From Microbacteriaceae bacterium (GTDB lineage Bacteria > Actinomycetota > Actinomycetes > Actinomycetales > Microbacteriaceae): DNA of 64,000 nt. Below, piece by piece: positions 16,386 through 27,900 of this stretch. The stretch lies in assembly GCA_014378715.1 (NCBI GenBank), contig JACMNE010000073.1:1-64000 (forward strand), in the 5' to 3' direction. The position numbers and the translations under genes were made by a program. The notes under the pieces were generated by a model, which worked only from the letters and a program-made list of their open reading frames with translations, was not told where the DNA came from and ran no database searches. Each line of letters starts with the position of its first letter. Position 1 is the first letter of the stretch.

Positions 16386-17338
16386 CGTGCGTCCGCCTCT
16401 GGCGCGTGGAAGTCGCGCAGACCTGTGGTGACGACGTCGCCGTAGAGCTCGTCGGGGCTCAGCCTGCGCAGCTCCTCGGCGAGGCAGTCGCGCATGCTGC
16501 GACGCGGGAGCGAGATGTCGTGCGTCGGCTGTTCCGGCTGCACGAGAGTCACGATGTTCACCTGTGACCGCTCGAGCTCGATCGTGCCCGAGGCACGCAC
16601 GAGCTTCACCCCGTGAATGCCGCTCGATCCGGGGATCGACGGGGTGACCTCGTGCATCACCGGCAGCTCGAGCTGGAGCTGGAGCCAGGCGGCGAGCAGG
16701 GTGGTCGACGGTGAGTCGGCCGCCCCGTGCACCTCGGCCGCGGTGATCGGCTCGAACGGGGGCTGGTCGAGCACGGCGGCGAGCTGGGCACGCCACAGGG
16801 TCAGGCGGGTCCAGGCGAAGTCGGTGTCGCCCGGGGCGTAGGTGGTGGCGAGGTGCTCGAGGAACCCGCGGGGGTTGCTCTGCGCCGCGGCGTCCGTGAT
16901 CCGCCGCTGGGCGATGCGGCCCAGTGGCGACGTCGAGGCGACCTCGGGGGCAGCCCCTGGCCACCAGACCACCACGGGCGCGTCGGGGAGGAGGAGCCCG
17001 GTGACAAGCCCCTCCTCGTCCTCGTCCATCTCGCCGTAGGCCTTGAGTACGATGACCTCACTCGCGCCGGCGTCGCCGCCGACCCGGATCTGCGCGTCGA
17101 GGCGCGTCACGTCGCGATCGTAGGAGTCGCGGGCCGCGGTGGAGATCACGATGACCCGCATCGGGTGCTCGCGGGAGGCGTCGTTGGCCGCCTCAATGGC
17201 GTCCTCCTCGTGCCCCAGCGTCGTCGAGATGATGAGGGTGAGCACCCGGCCGAGGGCGACGGCTCCACCGTCCTCACGGATCGTGACCAGGGTCTTGGAG
17301 ATCCGGCTTGTGGTGGTGTCGGGCAGGTCGACGATCAT
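16382..17338 (-). CDS. opcA: Glucose-6-phosphate dehydrogenase assembly protein OpcA
   Basis: MIVDLPDTTTSRISKTLVTIREDGGAVALGRVLTLII; adjacent to zwf. Confidence 0.93.
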   Translation of the reverse strand: MIVDLPDTTTSRISKTLVTIREDGGAVALGRVLTLIISTTLGHEEDAIEAANDASREHPMRVIVISTAARDSYDRDVTRLDAQIRVGGDAGASEVIVLKAYGEMDEDEEGLVTGLLLPDAPVVVWWPGAAPEVASTSPLGRIAQRRITDAAAQSNPRGFLEHLATTYAPGDTDFAWTRLTLWRAQLAAVLDQPPFEPITAAEVHGAADSPSTTLLAAWLQLQLELPVMHEVTPSIPGSSGIHGVKLVRASGTIELERSQVNIVTLVQPEQPTHDISLPRRSMRDCLAEELRRLSPDELYGDVVTTGLRDFHAPEADAR

Positions 17339-18876
17339 GGGCGTCTCCAGGTTCGGCCGTCGCGGGCCAGCAGGTCGTCGGCGGATTTCGGGCCCCAGGT
17401 GCCGGGGCGGTACTGCTCGGGCTGGCCGAGGGTCGCCCAGTACTCCTCGATCGGGTCGAGAATCTTCCAGCTGAGCTCCACCTCCTGGTGGCGGGGGAAC
17501 AGCGGCGGGTCGCCGAGCAGCACGTCGAGGATGAGTCGCTCGTAGGCCTCGGGGCTCGCCTCGGTGAAAGCGTGCCCGTACCCGAAGTCCATGGTCACGT
17601 CGCGCACCTGCATCACCGCTCCTGGCACCTTCGACCCGAAGCGGATCGTCACCCCCTCGTCGGGCTGCACCCGGATGACGAGCGCATTCTGACCGAGAGC
17701 GGATGTCTGGCTCTCCGCGAAGAGCTGCTGCGGGGCGCGCTTGAACACGACGGCGATCTCGGTGACCCGGCGACCGAGCCGCTTACCCGCCCGCAGGTAG
17801 AAGGGCACGCCCGACCAGCGGCGGGTCCCGATGTCGAGGCGCATGGCGGCGAAGGTCTCGGTGAGGGACTCAGGGTTCATCCCGTCCTCCTCGAGGAATC
17901 CGAGCACCTTCTCGCCACCCTGCCAGCCGGCCGAGTACTGACCGCGGGCGGTGGCGGTGGAGAGGTCCTTCGGCAGGCGGACGGCGGAGAGCACCTTCTC
18001 CTTCTCGGCGCGGAGGTCCGCGGCGTCGAAGGAGATCGGCTCCTCCATCGCCGTGAGGGCGAGGAGCTGGAGCAGGTGGTTCTGGATCACGTCGCGGGCC
18101 GCGCCGATACCGTCGTAGTACCCGGCCCGCCCGCCGACCCCGATGTCCTCGGCCATGGTGATCTGCACGTGGTCGACGTAGTTCGAGTTCCAGATGGGCT
18201 CGTACAGCTGGTTGGCGAAGCGCAGCGCGAGGATGTTCTGCACTGTCTCTTTGCCCAGGTAGTGGTCGATGCGGAACACGGAGTCGGGCGGGAACACCGA
18301 TTCGACGACGTCGTTCAGCTCGCGCGCGGTCTTGAGGTCGCTGCCGAACGGCTTCTCGATCACCACCCGGCGCCACTGGCCGTCCTTCTGCTCGGCCAGG
18401 CCGGAGCGGCGCAGCTGCTCGGTGACGGCGGGGAACGACTTGGGCGGGATCGACAGGTAGAACGCGTGGTTCCCCATCGTGCCGCGGTGCTCGTCGAGCT
18501 CCTCGACGGTCTCCTTCAGGCGCGCGAACGCGTCGTCGTCATCGAAGTTGCCCTGTACGAAGCGGATGCCCTGGGCGAGCTGCTTCCACACGTCGTCGTC
18601 GAAGGGGGTCCTGGCATACTGCTTCACGGCGTCGTAAACGACCCGTTCGAAGTCCTGGGTCTCCCAGTCGCGGCGGGCGAACCCGACCAGTGCGAAGCCG
18701 GGCGGCAGGAGCCCCCGGTTCGCCAGGTCGTACACCGCCGGCATCAGCTTCTTGCGCGACAGGTCGCCCGTCACCCCGAAGATGATCAGGCCGCTCGGAC
18801 CGGCAATGCGGTTGAGACGTCGATCGGTCGGCAATCTGAGGGGATTGAACTCCGGGGTGATTTCCACCGGGGGCAT
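17335..18876 (-). CDS. zwf: Glucose-6-phosphate 1-dehydrogenase
   Basis: IFGVTGDLSRKKLMPAVYDL; RIDHYLGKETVQNILALRFAN. Confidence 0.97.
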   Translation of the reverse strand: MPPVEITPEFNPLRLPTDRRLNRIAGPSGLIIFGVTGDLSRKKLMPAVYDLANRGLLPPGFALVGFARRDWETQDFERVVYDAVKQYARTPFDDDVWKQLAQGIRFVQGNFDDDDAFARLKETVEELDEHRGTMGNHAFYLSIPPKSFPAVTEQLRRSGLAEQKDGQWRRVVIEKPFGSDLKTARELNDVVESVFPPDSVFRIDHYLGKETVQNILALRFANQLYEPIWNSNYVDHVQITMAEDIGVGGRAGYYDGIGAARDVIQNHLLQLLALTAMEEPISFDAADLRAEKEKVLSAVRLPKDLSTATARGQYSAGWQGGEKVLGFLEEDGMNPESLTETFAAMRLDIGTRRWSGVPFYLRAGKRLGRRVTEIAVVFKRAPQQLFAESQTSALGQNALVIRVQPDEGVTIRFGSKVPGAVMQVRDVTMDFGYGHAFTEASPEAYERLILDVLLGDPPLFPRHQEVELSWKILDPIEEYWATLGQPEQYRPGTWGPKSADDLLARDGRTWRRP

Positions 18877-18937
18877 ACGGCTCCTTGGTTGTTCTTCGTA
18901 CGGGATGCGTGGTGCGAGGGTCAGGCGGTCGAGCTCA

Positions 18938-20536
18938 TCACGCGATCGAGCTCAACAGCGCGGACACCGTGTTCGCGGGGTCGAGCAGGGTGAGGGTCAG
19001 CACGGGGCGGCCCTTCCCGGCGAGCACGCTCGCGTCCCCGGCGGCCTGCGCCTGGATGAGCTGCCCGAAGGTGAACGGACGGTCGGGGATGTCCAGGTCG
19101 ACGCTCTCCTGAGTGGTGATCTGCAGGAAGACGCCGGTGGCCGGACCACCCTTGTGGAACTGACCGGTCGAGTGCAAGAACCGGGGTCCCCAGCCGAAGG
19201 TCACCGGGCGCTTCGCGCGCTCGGCGAGCATCGACCGCAGTTCCGCCAGCTGAGGGTAGGCGACGCGGTCGACGTAGGCCTGTACCGAGAGGTAGTCGTC
19301 CGGTCCGAGCCGCGCCAGGAGCGCATCGACGACCGTACGGATGGAATCGGCGCCGTCGACGACATCCGCTGTTCCCCGCACCTCGATGCCGTCATCGGTG
19401 AAGACCGGGGCGGCAGGCTCGGGGCGGCTGTCGAGCAGACCGCGGGTGGCGATCTTCGCCGACTCCACGTCGGGCTGGTCGAACGGGTTGATGCCGAGAA
19501 GGCGTCCCGCGACGGCAGTGGCGAACTCCCACACGAGGATCTGGGCGCCGATGGTCCCGCTGATCTCGATCTCGCCCTCGGTGACCTCCTCCGTCGCACG
19601 GCGGTTGTGCACGAGCCGCACGATCTGCAAGTCGGGCAGGCCAGCGCCGATCTCGGGGGAGTCGACCTCGAGGACGACGGGCAGCAGGCCCCGGCCGAGC
19701 TTGCCGGTGGACTCGGCAATGAGCTGCTCGGCCCAGTCGGCGAATCCGACGATGTAGGTGCCGTCGGAGACGATGCCGAGCTTGTCCTTCAGCGGGCGGG
19801 TGGCGGCGATGGCGGCTCCGAGGATCAGGCCCGGGTTGTCCGGGGTGTCCAGGGCGAGCTGGAGAGAGATCGAGGCCGCGTCGTCGAGCAGGTGGCGGAT
19901 GTCGACTCCCGCCAGTCCCGACGGGACGAGGCCGAACGCGGTGAGCGCCGAGTAGCGGCCGCCGACGTTGGGGTCAGCATTGAAGACGCGGTAGCCGTCG
20001 GCACGGGCGGCGACGTCGAGCGGGGAGCCCGGGTCGGTGACGATGACGATGCGGTCGATCGGGTCGATGCCGGCCTCCCGGAAGGCCCGCTCGTAGACGC
20101 GCTTCTGGCTGTCGGTCTCGACGGTGGACCCGGACTTCGACGAAATGACCAGGGCGGTCGTCTCGAGGCGGTCACGCAGCGCGGAGAGCACCTGGCCCGG
20201 GTCCGTGGAGTCGAGCACGGTGAGGTCCACGCCGGCCGTCTGGGTGATGAGCTCGGGGGCGAGCGATGATCCGCCCATCCCGCCGAGGACGATGTGGTCG
20301 ACGCCGTCGGCGCGCAGCTTCTCGCGCAATGCAACGATGTCGTCGACCAGGGCGTCGGAGATGGCGACCGCCTCGACCCAGCCGAGCCGCTTCGCCGACT
20401 CCTCCTCGGCGTCGGGGCCCCAGAGGCTCGCGTCCTGCGTGGTGATGCCGGAGGCGACCATGTCGGAGACCAGCTGCGGCACGACGCGGTCGACCGCCTC
20501 GGCCGCCGCGCCGGTCACGGCGATGTCGAAGCTCAC
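18938..20536 (-). CDS. pgi: Glucose-6-phosphate isomerase
   Basis: 532 aa; [38 protein letters not shown]. Confidence 0.93.
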   Translation of the reverse strand: MSFDIAVTGAAAEAVDRVVPQLVSDMVASGITTQDASLWGPDAEEESAKRLGWVEAVAISDALVDDIVALREKLRADGVDHIVLGGMGGSSLAPELITQTAGVDLTVLDSTDPGQVLSALRDRLETTALVISSKSGSTVETDSQKRVYERAFREAGIDPIDRIVIVTDPGSPLDVAARADGYRVFNADPNVGGRYSALTAFGLVPSGLAGVDIRHLLDDAASISLQLALDTPDNPGLILGAAIAATRPLKDKLGIVSDGTYIVGFADWAEQLIAESTGKLGRGLLPVVLEVDSPEIGAGLPDLQIVRLVHNRRATEEVTEGEIEISGTIGAQILVWEFATAVAGRLLGINPFDQPDVESAKIATRGLLDSRPEPAAPVFTDDGIEVRGTADVVDGADSIRTVVDALLARLGPDDYLSVQAYVDRVAYPQLAELRSMLAERAKRPVTFGWGPRFLHSTGQFHKGGPATGVFLQITTQESVDLDIPDRPFTFGQLIQAQAAGDASVLAGKGRPVLTLTLLDPANTVSALLSSIA

Positions 20537-21669
20537 TTGGTCGAACCCGTGGTGATGGCGGCGGACTCGAGAGCCGCGGTGACGGTGTCGAGCAGTTCGT
20601 TCCAGGAGACAACGAACTTGTCGACGCCCTCGCGCTCCAGCAGCGCGGTGACTTCGTCATAGGAGATCCCCAGGGCGTCGAGCTCGTCGAGCACGGCGTT
20701 GGCCGCGGCGTAGGAGCCGGTGACGGCATCGCCGGTGACCTCTGCGTGGTCGAACGTCGCATCGAGGGTCTTCTCCGGCATCGTGTTGACAACGTCGGCG
20801 ACGGCGAGCTCCGTCACGTAGAGGGTGTCGGGCAGCGTGGGGTCCTTGACCCCTGTGGAGGCCCACAGCGGGCGCTGCTTGTTCGCTCCAGCGGCGAGGA
20901 GGGTGGTGGCGCGTTCGGTGGAGAACGCCTGCTCGAACGCCTGGTAGGCGAGCTGGGCGTTGGCGATCCCGGCCTTGCTCTTCAGGGCGATGGCCTCGTC
21001 GGAGCCGATGGCCTCGAGGCGGGTGTTGATCTCGCTGTCGACGCGGGAGACGAAGAACGAGGCGACCGAGTGGATGGTCGAGAGGTCGATCCCGGCGGCC
21101 CTGGCGGTCTCAAGACCGGTCAGGTAGGCGTTGATGACCTCGCGGTAGCGCTCGAGGCTGAAGATGAGGGTCACGTTGACGCTGATGCCCTCGCCGATGG
21201 TCCTGGCGATGGCGTCGAGTCCCTCGACGGTCGCGGGGATCTTGATCATCGCATTCGGGCGGTCGACCTTGGCCCAGAGCCGCTTGGCCTCCTCGCACGT
21301 GCCGGCCGCGTCGTGGGCGAGTCCCGGCTCGACCTCGATCGACACGCGCCCGTCGAAGCCGGCCGTGGTGTCGTAGACGTGCCGGAAGATGTCGCAGGCG
21401 GCGGCGACATCGTCGGTCGTGATCTCGAACACGGCGTCGGTGACACCGGTGCCGACAGCGGCGAGCTCCGCGACCTGCGCGTCGTATGCCTCGCCCTTGG
21501 CGAGGGCGCTGGCAAAGATCGTCGGGTTGGTGGTGATACCGACGACGTTCTTCTCGGCGATCAGCTTTTGCAGCCCACCGGAGTTGATTCGTTCACGGGA
21601 GAGGTCATCGAGCCAGATGCTGACGCCGGTGGCGGTGAGTGCTGCGGTGGGGGAGAGGTTCTCAGTCAT
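20533..21669 (-). CDS. tal: Transaldolase
   Basis: [54 protein letters not shown]. Confidence 0.97.
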   Translation of the reverse strand: MTENLSPTAALTATGVSIWLDDLSRERINSGGLQKLIAEKNVVGITTNPTIFASALAKGEAYDAQVAELAAVGTGVTDAVFEITTDDVAAACDIFRHVYDTTAGFDGRVSIEVEPGLAHDAAGTCEEAKRLWAKVDRPNAMIKIPATVEGLDAIARTIGEGISVNVTLIFSLERYREVINAYLTGLETARAAGIDLSTIHSVASFFVSRVDSEINTRLEAIGSDEAIALKSKAGIANAQLAYQAFEQAFSTERATTLLAAGANKQRPLWASTGVKDPTLPDTLYVTELAVADVVNTMPEKTLDATFDHAEVTGDAVTGSYAAANAVLDELDALGISYDEVTALLEREGVDKFVVSWNELLDTVTAALESAAITTGSTK

Positions 21670-21694
21670 TGCGGTCTTCCTTCTTGCTCGTGCG

Positions 21695-23800
21695 TCAGTG
21701 GGAGGCCGAGGCGGCGGCGATGGTGTCCTTCGCCGCGGCGACCACGTGCTCGGTGGTCATGCCGAATTCGCGGTAGAGCGTCTCGTAGTCGGCGGAGGCG
21801 CCGAAGTGCTCGATCGAGACGCTGCGGCCGGCGTCGCCGACCCACTCGCGCCAGCCGAGGGAGATCCCGGCCTCGACGGAGACGCGGGCGCGGATGCCGG
21901 CGGGGAGCACCGACTCGCGGTAGTCCGCGTCCTGGGCCGCGAACCACTCCAGGCTCGGGGCGGAGACCACACGGGCGTTGATGCCGTCGGCGGCGAGGGC
22001 GGTGCGCGCCTCGACTGCGAACTGCACCTCGGAGCCGGTCGCGATCAGGATCACGTCGGGGGTTCCGTTCGGCGCCTCGGCGAGCACATACGCGCCCCGG
22101 GCGACGTGGGACGCCGAGGCGAAGACCTCGCCGCTCGCGTCGCCATCTCCGCGCGCGAACACGGGGAGGTTCTGCCGGGACAGCACGATGCCGGCCGGGC
22201 CCTCGCGGCGCGAGAGGATCTCGACCCAGGCGTGGGCGGTCTCGTTGGCGTCGGCCGGGCGCACGATGTCGAGGCCGGGGATCGCCCGGAGTGCGGCGAG
22301 CTGCTCGACCGGTTGGTGGGTCGGGCCGTCGGCACCGAGCGCGACGGAGTCGTGGGTCCAGACGTAGATCGCCGGAGCCTTCATCAGGGCGGCGAGCCGC
22401 ACAGCCGGGCGCATGTAGTCGCTGAAGATCAGGAAGGTCCCGCCGAACGGACGCGTGTTGCCGTGCAGGACGATGCCGTTGAGGATCGCGCCCATGGCGT
22501 GCTCGCGGATGCCGAAGTGCAGCACCCGTCCGTACTCGTTACCGGTCCACTCCCCGGTCGAGCGCTCGGCCGGCACGAAGGACGCCGATGCCTCGAGGGT
22601 GGTGTTGTTGGACTCCGCGAGGTCCGCGGAGCCGCCCCACAGCTCGGGGATGACCGGTCCGAGCGCATTGAGCACCTTGCCGGATGCGGCGCGAGTCGAC
22701 ACGTCCTTGCCTGCTTCGAAGACGGGCAGGGCCTCGGTGACGCCGTGCGGCAGGTCGCCGGCGAGAACGCGCTCGAGCAGGGCCTTCTTCTCCGGGTTCG
22801 CCGCGGCCCACGCGTCGAACTGCACGGTCCACTCGGCGTGCACGGCCTGGCCGCGCTCGACGGCCTTGCGGGTGTGGGCCAGAACCTCGTCCTCGACCTG
22901 GAAGTTCTGCCCCGGGTCGAAGCCGAGGATCGTCTTGACGGCGGCAAGTTCCTCGGCGCCGAGCGCCGAGCCGTGGATCTTGCCCGTGTTTTGCTTCTTC
23001 GGGGCCGGCCATCCGATGATGGTGCGCAGGATGATCAGGGAGGGCTTGCCTGTCTCGTTCTTGGCCGCCTCGAGGGCGTCGTTCAGTTCGGCGATGTCCT
23101 CGTGGTAGTCGCCGGTCTTCTTCCAGTCGACCACCTGGACGTGCCAGTGGTAGGCCTCGTAGCGGGCCTTCACGTCTTCGGTGAAGGCGATATTCGTGTC
23201 GTCCTCGATGGAGATCTGGTTGCTGTCGTAGATCGCGATCAGGTTGCCGAGTTCCTGGTGGCCGGCCAGCGAGGACGCCTCGCTGGTGATGCCCTCCTGC
23301 AGGTCGCCGTCGCCCGCGATCACGTAGACGTGGTGGTCGAACGGGCTCATGCCCGCCGCGGCATCCGCGTCGAAGAGCCCGCGCTCGAAGCGCGACGCGT
23401 AGGCGAAGCCGACGGCGGAGGCGAGGCCCTGGCCGAGCGGGCCGGTGGTGATCTCGACACCGTCGGTGTGGCCGTACTCCGGGTGGCCGGGGGTCTTGGA
23501 GCCCCAGGTGCGCAGGGCCTTGAGATCGTCGAGCTCGAGGCCGTAGCCGCCGAGGTAGAACTGCACGTACTGAGTGAGCGAGCTGTGGCCGACCGAGAGG
23601 ATGAAGCGGTCGCGCCCGATCCAGGTGCTGTCGCTGGGGTCGCGGCGCATGACCTTCTGGAACAGGAGGTAGGCGGCGGGAGCGAGGCTCATCGCGGTTC
23701 CCGGGTGTCCGTTCCCGACCTTCTCGACCGCGTCGGCGGCGAGGATTCGTGCGGTGTCGACCGCGCGGTTGTCGATCGGATCCCACTGGAGAGCTGGCAC
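21695..23800 (-). CDS. tkt: Transketolase
   Basis: [53 protein letters not shown] start at 23800 inferred with upstream GAAGGG. Confidence 0.96.
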   Translation of the reverse strand: MPALQWDPIDNRAVDTARILAADAVEKVGNGHPGTAMSLAPAAYLLFQKVMRRDPSDSTWIGRDRFILSVGHSSLTQYVQFYLGGYGLELDDLKALRTWGSKTPGHPEYGHTDGVEITTGPLGQGLASAVGFAYASRFERGLFDADAAAGMSPFDHHVYVIAGDGDLQEGITSEASSLAGHQELGNLIAIYDSNQISIEDDTNIAFTEDVKARYEAYHWHVQVVDWKKTGDYHEDIAELNDALEAAKNETGKPSLIILRTIIGWPAPKKQNTGKIHGSALGAEELAAVKTILGFDPGQNFQVEDEVLAHTRKAVERGQAVHAEWTVQFDAWAAANPEKKALLERVLAGDLPHGVTEALPVFEAGKDVSTRAASGKVLNALGPVIPELWGGSADLAESNNTTLEASASFVPAERSTGEWTGNEYGRVLHFGIREHAMGAILNGIVLHGNTRPFGGTFLIFSDYMRPAVRLAALMKAPAIYVWTHDSVALGADGPTHQPVEQLAALRAIPGLDIVRPADANETAHAWVEILSRREGPAGIVLSRQNLPVFARGDGDASGEVFASASHVARGAYVLAEAPNGTPDVILIATGSEVQFAVEARTALAADGINARVVSAPSLEWFAAQDADYRESVLPAGIRARVSVEAGISLGWREWVGDAGRSVSIEHFGASADYETLYREFGMTTEHVVAAAKDTIAAASASH

Positions 23801-24060
23801 GTTGTTGGTGACCCTTCGTTCGCGGTGGGGCCGCACTGCGCGGCGCCCACTCATGAGGAATGCTTGCCGAGGACGGCGACGGCGCTGCCGTGACGCGGCT
23901 CCGGACCACACGGCTCGGAGAAGGGATGCTCACGGCTGGCAAGCATGACCAGTATAGATAAACCGCGCTGTCCTGCGCCTCTCATCGCGCCGCGCACTGG
24001 GAGAGGCCACCCAGACCGATCATCTACACTCGGAGGGTTACGAATCGTGTTAGAGGAGCA

Positions 24061-24981
24061 ATGGACTCACACCTGGACACGCGCCCCGCGCGTGACGCAC
24101 CGGGGCTTTCCCGCAAGGTCCGCGCGTACGTCGCACTGACGAAGCCGCGGGTGATCGAGCTCCTCTTGGTCACGACCGCACCGGTCATGGTCCTGGCCCA
24201 GAACGGCATCCCCAACCTGTGGCTCGTCCTCGCGACGCTTGTCGGAGGCTCGCTCAGCGCCGGCTCGGCTGGCGCGTTCAACTGCTACATCGACCGCGAC
24301 ATCGACCGCGTGATGGAACGCACCAAGGACCGTCCCCTCGTCACCGGGGAACTGAGCGACCGCCAGGCGCTGATCTTCGCCTGGATCGTGGGCGTCGCGT
24401 CCATCGTCTGGCTCGCCGCCACCACCAACCTGCTCGCCGCTCTCCTGTCGGCCGCCGCGATCTTCTTCTACGTGGTCGTCTACACGCTGTGGCTCAAGCG
24501 CCGCACGGCACAGAACATCATCTGGGGCGGGATCGCCGGCTGTTTCCCCGTGCTCATCGGCTGGGCGGCAGTCACCGGCTCGCTCACCTGGGCCCCGGTC
24601 ATCCTCTTCGCCGTGGTGTTCCTCTGGTCGCCACCGCACTACTGGCCCTTGTCGATGAAGTACCGCGGGGACTACGCGGCCGTCGGCGTGCCGATGCTCG
24701 CCGTCGTCCGCGGACGCACCCTCGTCGGCCTGCAGGTCGTCCTGTACGCCTGGGCGACGGTGGCCTGCTCCCTGCTGCTCATCCCCGTCGCGTCGATGGG
24801 CATCCTCTACTCGGTCGTCGCGGTGGCCGCCGGTGGCTGGTTCATCATCGAGGCCCACCACCTCTACGGCACGGCGATCCGCCGGGCCGAGGTCAAGCCC
24901 ATGCGCGTTTTCCACAGCTCGATCTCGTACCTGACGCTCCTCTTCATCGCCGTCGGCATCGACCCTCTGCTCCCCTTCTGA
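24061..24981 (+). CDS. ctaB: Protoheme IX farnesyltransferase (heme O synthase)
   Basis: [42 protein letters not shown]. Confidence 0.95.
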   Translation: MDSHLDTRPARDAPGLSRKVRAYVALTKPRVIELLLVTTAPVMVLAQNGIPNLWLVLATLVGGSLSAGSAGAFNCYIDRDIDRVMERTKDRPLVTGELSDRQALIFAWIVGVASIVWLAATTNLLAALLSAAAIFFYVVVYTLWLKRRTAQNIIWGGIAGCFPVLIGWAAVTGSLTWAPVILFAVVFLWSPPHYWPLSMKYRGDYAAVGVPMLAVVRGRTLVGLQVVLYAWATVACSLLLIPVASMGILYSVVAVAAGGWFIIEAHHLYGTAIRRAEVKPMRVFHSSISYLTLLFIAVGIDPLLPF

Positions 24982-25020
24982 CACCTGCCCCCGCACGCCA
25001 TCTCGGGATACGGCAGCCCC

Positions 25021-25244
25021 GGTCATCATTCAGGAGTTCGGCGCTCCCGGCCGTCCGCGCGACGTTCTTCATTCAGGAGCCCCGGCGGCAGTGCGACGAT
25101 TTCTTGCGTCATGGTGAGCGGATGTGGCGGATCGAGCCACCACTCCGCTCCGAGACGCACGATGCACGCATGATGCCGTCCCGCATCATCCGCTTCTCCT
25201 GAATGTTGAGCGCGGCTGGCGGCCCGGACTCCTGAATGATGACC
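25021..25244. repeat. Composite inverted-repeat element (17-bp perfect termini; four copies of CATTCAGGAG, two per orientation)
   Basis: GGTCATCATTCAGGAGT (25021-25037) is exact reverse complement of 25228-25244; further CATTCAGGAG at 25070-25079 and CTCCTGAATG at 25196-25205. Confidence 0.85.
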
Positions 25245-25270
25245 AGACCACGCCGGGCGGGGAGGCCGTG

Positions 25271-26248
25271 CTAGCGGATGGCGGCCACCGGGCGTTCGGC
25301 CGCGACCGCCGGCACCGGCGCCGCCACCGGCGACCTCAGGCTCAGCACGAGGGCGGTCATGACGGCCACGACGACACAGGCGAGCACCATGTGGATCCCC
25401 ACCAGGAGCTCGGGCAGGCCGAGGCGCGACTGGATGATCCCGACGGCGACCTGGACTGCCTCCACGGCCAGCAGGCCGACGGCGAAGGAGCGGATGCGGC
25501 GTGCCCGCAGTGCGATCGCCGCGGAGACGAGCACCGCGGTGAGTCCGACCGCGATGTACCCGGGGTAACTGTGCAGATGCTGCAGCACCTCCGAGTTGAG
25601 CCCGTTCCGGGGGGTGTTCGCGTCTCCGGCGTGCGGGCCGGATCCCGTGGTGAGCACGCCCATGACGATCGACAGGGCGACGAACAGGGAGGCCAGGTGG
25701 GCCGTCGCCACGACCCAGACCGGGACGACCCTCACCCGGGAGCGGGGGCCGTAGTAGGCGCGGAACACGAAGATCGCGGACAGGGCGACGATGACGATCG
25801 ACACGATGAAGTGGGCGCCGACCACGTAGGGGTTCAGCCCGGTGCGCACCGTGATCCCGCCGAGCACGGCCTGCGCCGGGATGCCGGCGCCGATCGCGAT
25901 CGCGAGCCCGAAGAGGTCACGCCGGTTGCGGCGCAGTCTCACAACGAACAGGAACGCGAGGATCGCCACGATCACGAGCACGAAGGTGAGGAGCCGGTTG
26001 CCGAATTCGATGACGCCGTGGATGCCCTGCTCGGGCAGCGCGACGAAGGAATCGGCGGTGCATCGCGGCCAGGTCGGGCAGCCGAGCCCGGAGCCGGTGA
26101 GGCGAACGGCGCCGCCCGTTCCGACGATGAGGATCTGCACGGCGAGGGTGACCCACACGATCACGCGCACCCGACGGTCGACGCTCACGGGGAGCCAAGA
26201 GTAGAGACCCGCGACGAGGGACCGCAGGGGTGATAACAGGGCCTTCAC
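25271..26248 (-). CDS. ctaA: Heme A synthase (COX15/CtaA family)
   Basis: LVGTGGAVRLTGSGLGCPTWPRCT type N-term, IEFGNRLLT, 8-TM pattern; GTG start inferred. Confidence 0.92.
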   Translation of the reverse strand: MKALLSPLRSLVAGLYSWLPVSVDRRVRVIVWVTLAVQILIVGTGGAVRLTGSGLGCPTWPRCTADSFVALPEQGIHGVIEFGNRLLTFVLVIVAILAFLFVVRLRRNRRDLFGLAIAIGAGIPAQAVLGGITVRTGLNPYVVGAHFIVSIVIVALSAIFVFRAYYGPRSRVRVVPVWVVATAHLASLFVALSIVMGVLTTGSGPHAGDANTPRNGLNSEVLQHLHSYPGYIAVGLTAVLVSAAIALRARRIRSFAVGLLAVEAVQVAVGIIQSRLGLPELLVGIHMVLACVVVAVMTALVLSLRSPVAAPVPAVAAERPVAAIR

Positions 26249-26481
26249 AGCCGTCCTTTCCCACAATGCCCAGCGACGCCCGTGTAGACTCAAAAAGTCC
26301 GGAAATACGGCTCGTGCCGGGGTAGGACGCAGGTTTTCCACAACGTGGATGATGCGTCTGAGACCAGTCTAGGCAGGTGCGATGGGGTTCCCGACGAAGC
26401 TGGGAGTTAGCCCTCTGACCGCACGGACGGAGGGAATACCAGTGCAATCACCTCGGTTGTTGAAGGTGGAAAGAGGTAGCC

Positions 26482-27900
26482 ATGTCTGACGTGCTAATCG
26501 AACGACCCGAGCTAGATGGGCTCGGTACCTACGAGTTCGGATGGGCGGATTCCGACGTGGCCGGGGCGTCTGCTCGCCGCGGGATCTCGCCGGAGGTAGT
26601 CGCCGACATCTCCGCGCTCAAAAGCGAACCCGAATGGATGCTCAAGAAGCGTCTCAAGGGCCTCGCCCTGTTCGAGAAGAAGCCGATGCCCACCTGGGGA
26701 GCAGACCTCTCCGGCATCGATTTCGACAACATCAAGTACTTCGTGCGCTCGACTGAGAAGCAGGCGCAGACCTGGGAGGACCTCCCGGAGGACATCCGCA
26801 ACACGTACGAGAAGCTCGGCATCCCGGAGGCGGAGCGCCAGCGCCTCGTCTCAGGCGTCGCGGCCCAGTACGAGTCCGAGGTGGTGTTCCACTCCATCAA
26901 CGCCGAGCTCGAGGCGCAGGGCGTTATTTTCATGGACACCGACACCGCACTCAAGGAGCACCCCGAGTTCTTCACGGAGTACTTCGGTTCCGTCATCCCC
27001 GAGGGCGACAACAAGTTCGCGGCGCTCAACACAGCGGTATGGTCGGGCGGATCCTTCGTCTACGTGCCCCCCGGCGTGCATGTCGAGATCCCCCTTCAGG
27101 CGTATTTTCGCATCAACACCGAGAACATGGGCCAGTTCGAGCGGACCCTGATCATCGCCGACGAGGGCTCCTACGTCCACTACATCGAGGGCTGCACCGC
27201 GCCGATCTACAAGTCGGACTCGCTGCACTCGGCGGTCGTCGAGATCATCGTGAAAAAGGACGCCCGCGTGCGCTACACCACGATCCAGAACTGGTCGAAC
27301 AACGTCTACAACCTCGTGACCAAGCGTGCGATCGCGCACGAGGGCGCGACGATGGAGTGGATCGACGGCAACATCGGCTCCAAGGTCACGATGAAGTACC
27401 CGTCCATCTACCTGGTCGGCGAGCGGGCCAAGGGCGAGACCCTGTCCGTGGCATTCGCCGGGCCGGGGCAGCACCAGGACGCCGGCGCGAAGATGATCCA
27501 CATGGCGCCGTACACCCAGTCGTCGATCGTCTCCAAGTCGATCGCCCGGGGCGGTGGCCGCACCGGCTATCGAGGTGAGGTACGGATCCCCGAAGGCCCG
27601 CACCACTCCGCGAACACTGTGCGGTGCGACGCGCTCCTTGTCGACACGATCTCCCGCTCGGACACCTACCCCACCACGGACATTCGCGAGGACGACGTGC
27701 AGATGGGCCACGAGGCGACCGTGTCGCGTGTGAGTGCCGAGCAGCTGTTCTACCTCCAGAGCCGCGGCATGCCGGAGGATGAGGCCATGGCGATGATCGT
27801 GCGTGGGTTCATCGAACCGATCGCCCGCGAACTCCCCATGGAGTACGCACTCGAACTCAACAAGCTCATTGAAATGGGCATGGAAGGATCCGTCGGCTAG
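26482..27900 (+). CDS. sufB: Fe-S cluster assembly protein SufB
   Basis: 472 aa; [49 protein letters not shown]. Confidence 0.97.
   Translation: MSDVLIERPELDGLGTYEFGWADSDVAGASARRGISPEVVADISALKSEPEWMLKKRLKGLALFEKKPMPTWGADLSGIDFDNIKYFVRSTEKQAQTWEDLPEDIRNTYEKLGIPEAERQRLVSGVAAQYESEVVFHSINAELEAQGVIFMDTDTALKEHPEFFTEYFGSVIPEGDNKFAALNTAVWSGGSFVYVPPGVHVEIPLQAYFRINTENMGQFERTLIIADEGSYVHYIEGCTAPIYKSDSLHSAVVEIIVKKDARVRYTTIQNWSNNVYNLVTKRAIAHEGATMEWIDGNIGSKVTMKYPSIYLVGERAKGETLSVAFAGPGQHQDAGAKMIHMAPYTQSSIVSKSIARGGGRTGYRGEVRIPEGPHHSANTVRCDALLVDTISRSDTYPTTDIREDDVQMGHEATVSRVSAEQLFYLQSRGMPEDEAMAMIVRGFIEPIARELPMEYALELNKLIEMGMEGSVG

Noticed and set aside
17308-18993. 561-aa plus-strand ORF opposite zwf
   Set aside because: Antisense to zwf with its conserved motifs; mirror-frame artefact.
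21389-23893. 834-aa plus-strand ORF opposite tkt/tal
   Set aside because: Antisense to two highly conserved genes; composition (Gly/Arg/Val/Asp-rich) is typical of mirror frames in high-GC DNA; no domain recognisable.
25021-25244. CRISPR-like repeat spacing in the CATTCAGGAG element
   Set aside because: Only 10-bp repeats, two in each orientation, unequal spacing and no cas genes.
25124-26233. 369-aa plus-strand ORF opposite ctaA
   Set aside because: Asp/His/Arg-rich translation expected from the complement of a TM protein; ctaA is well supported.
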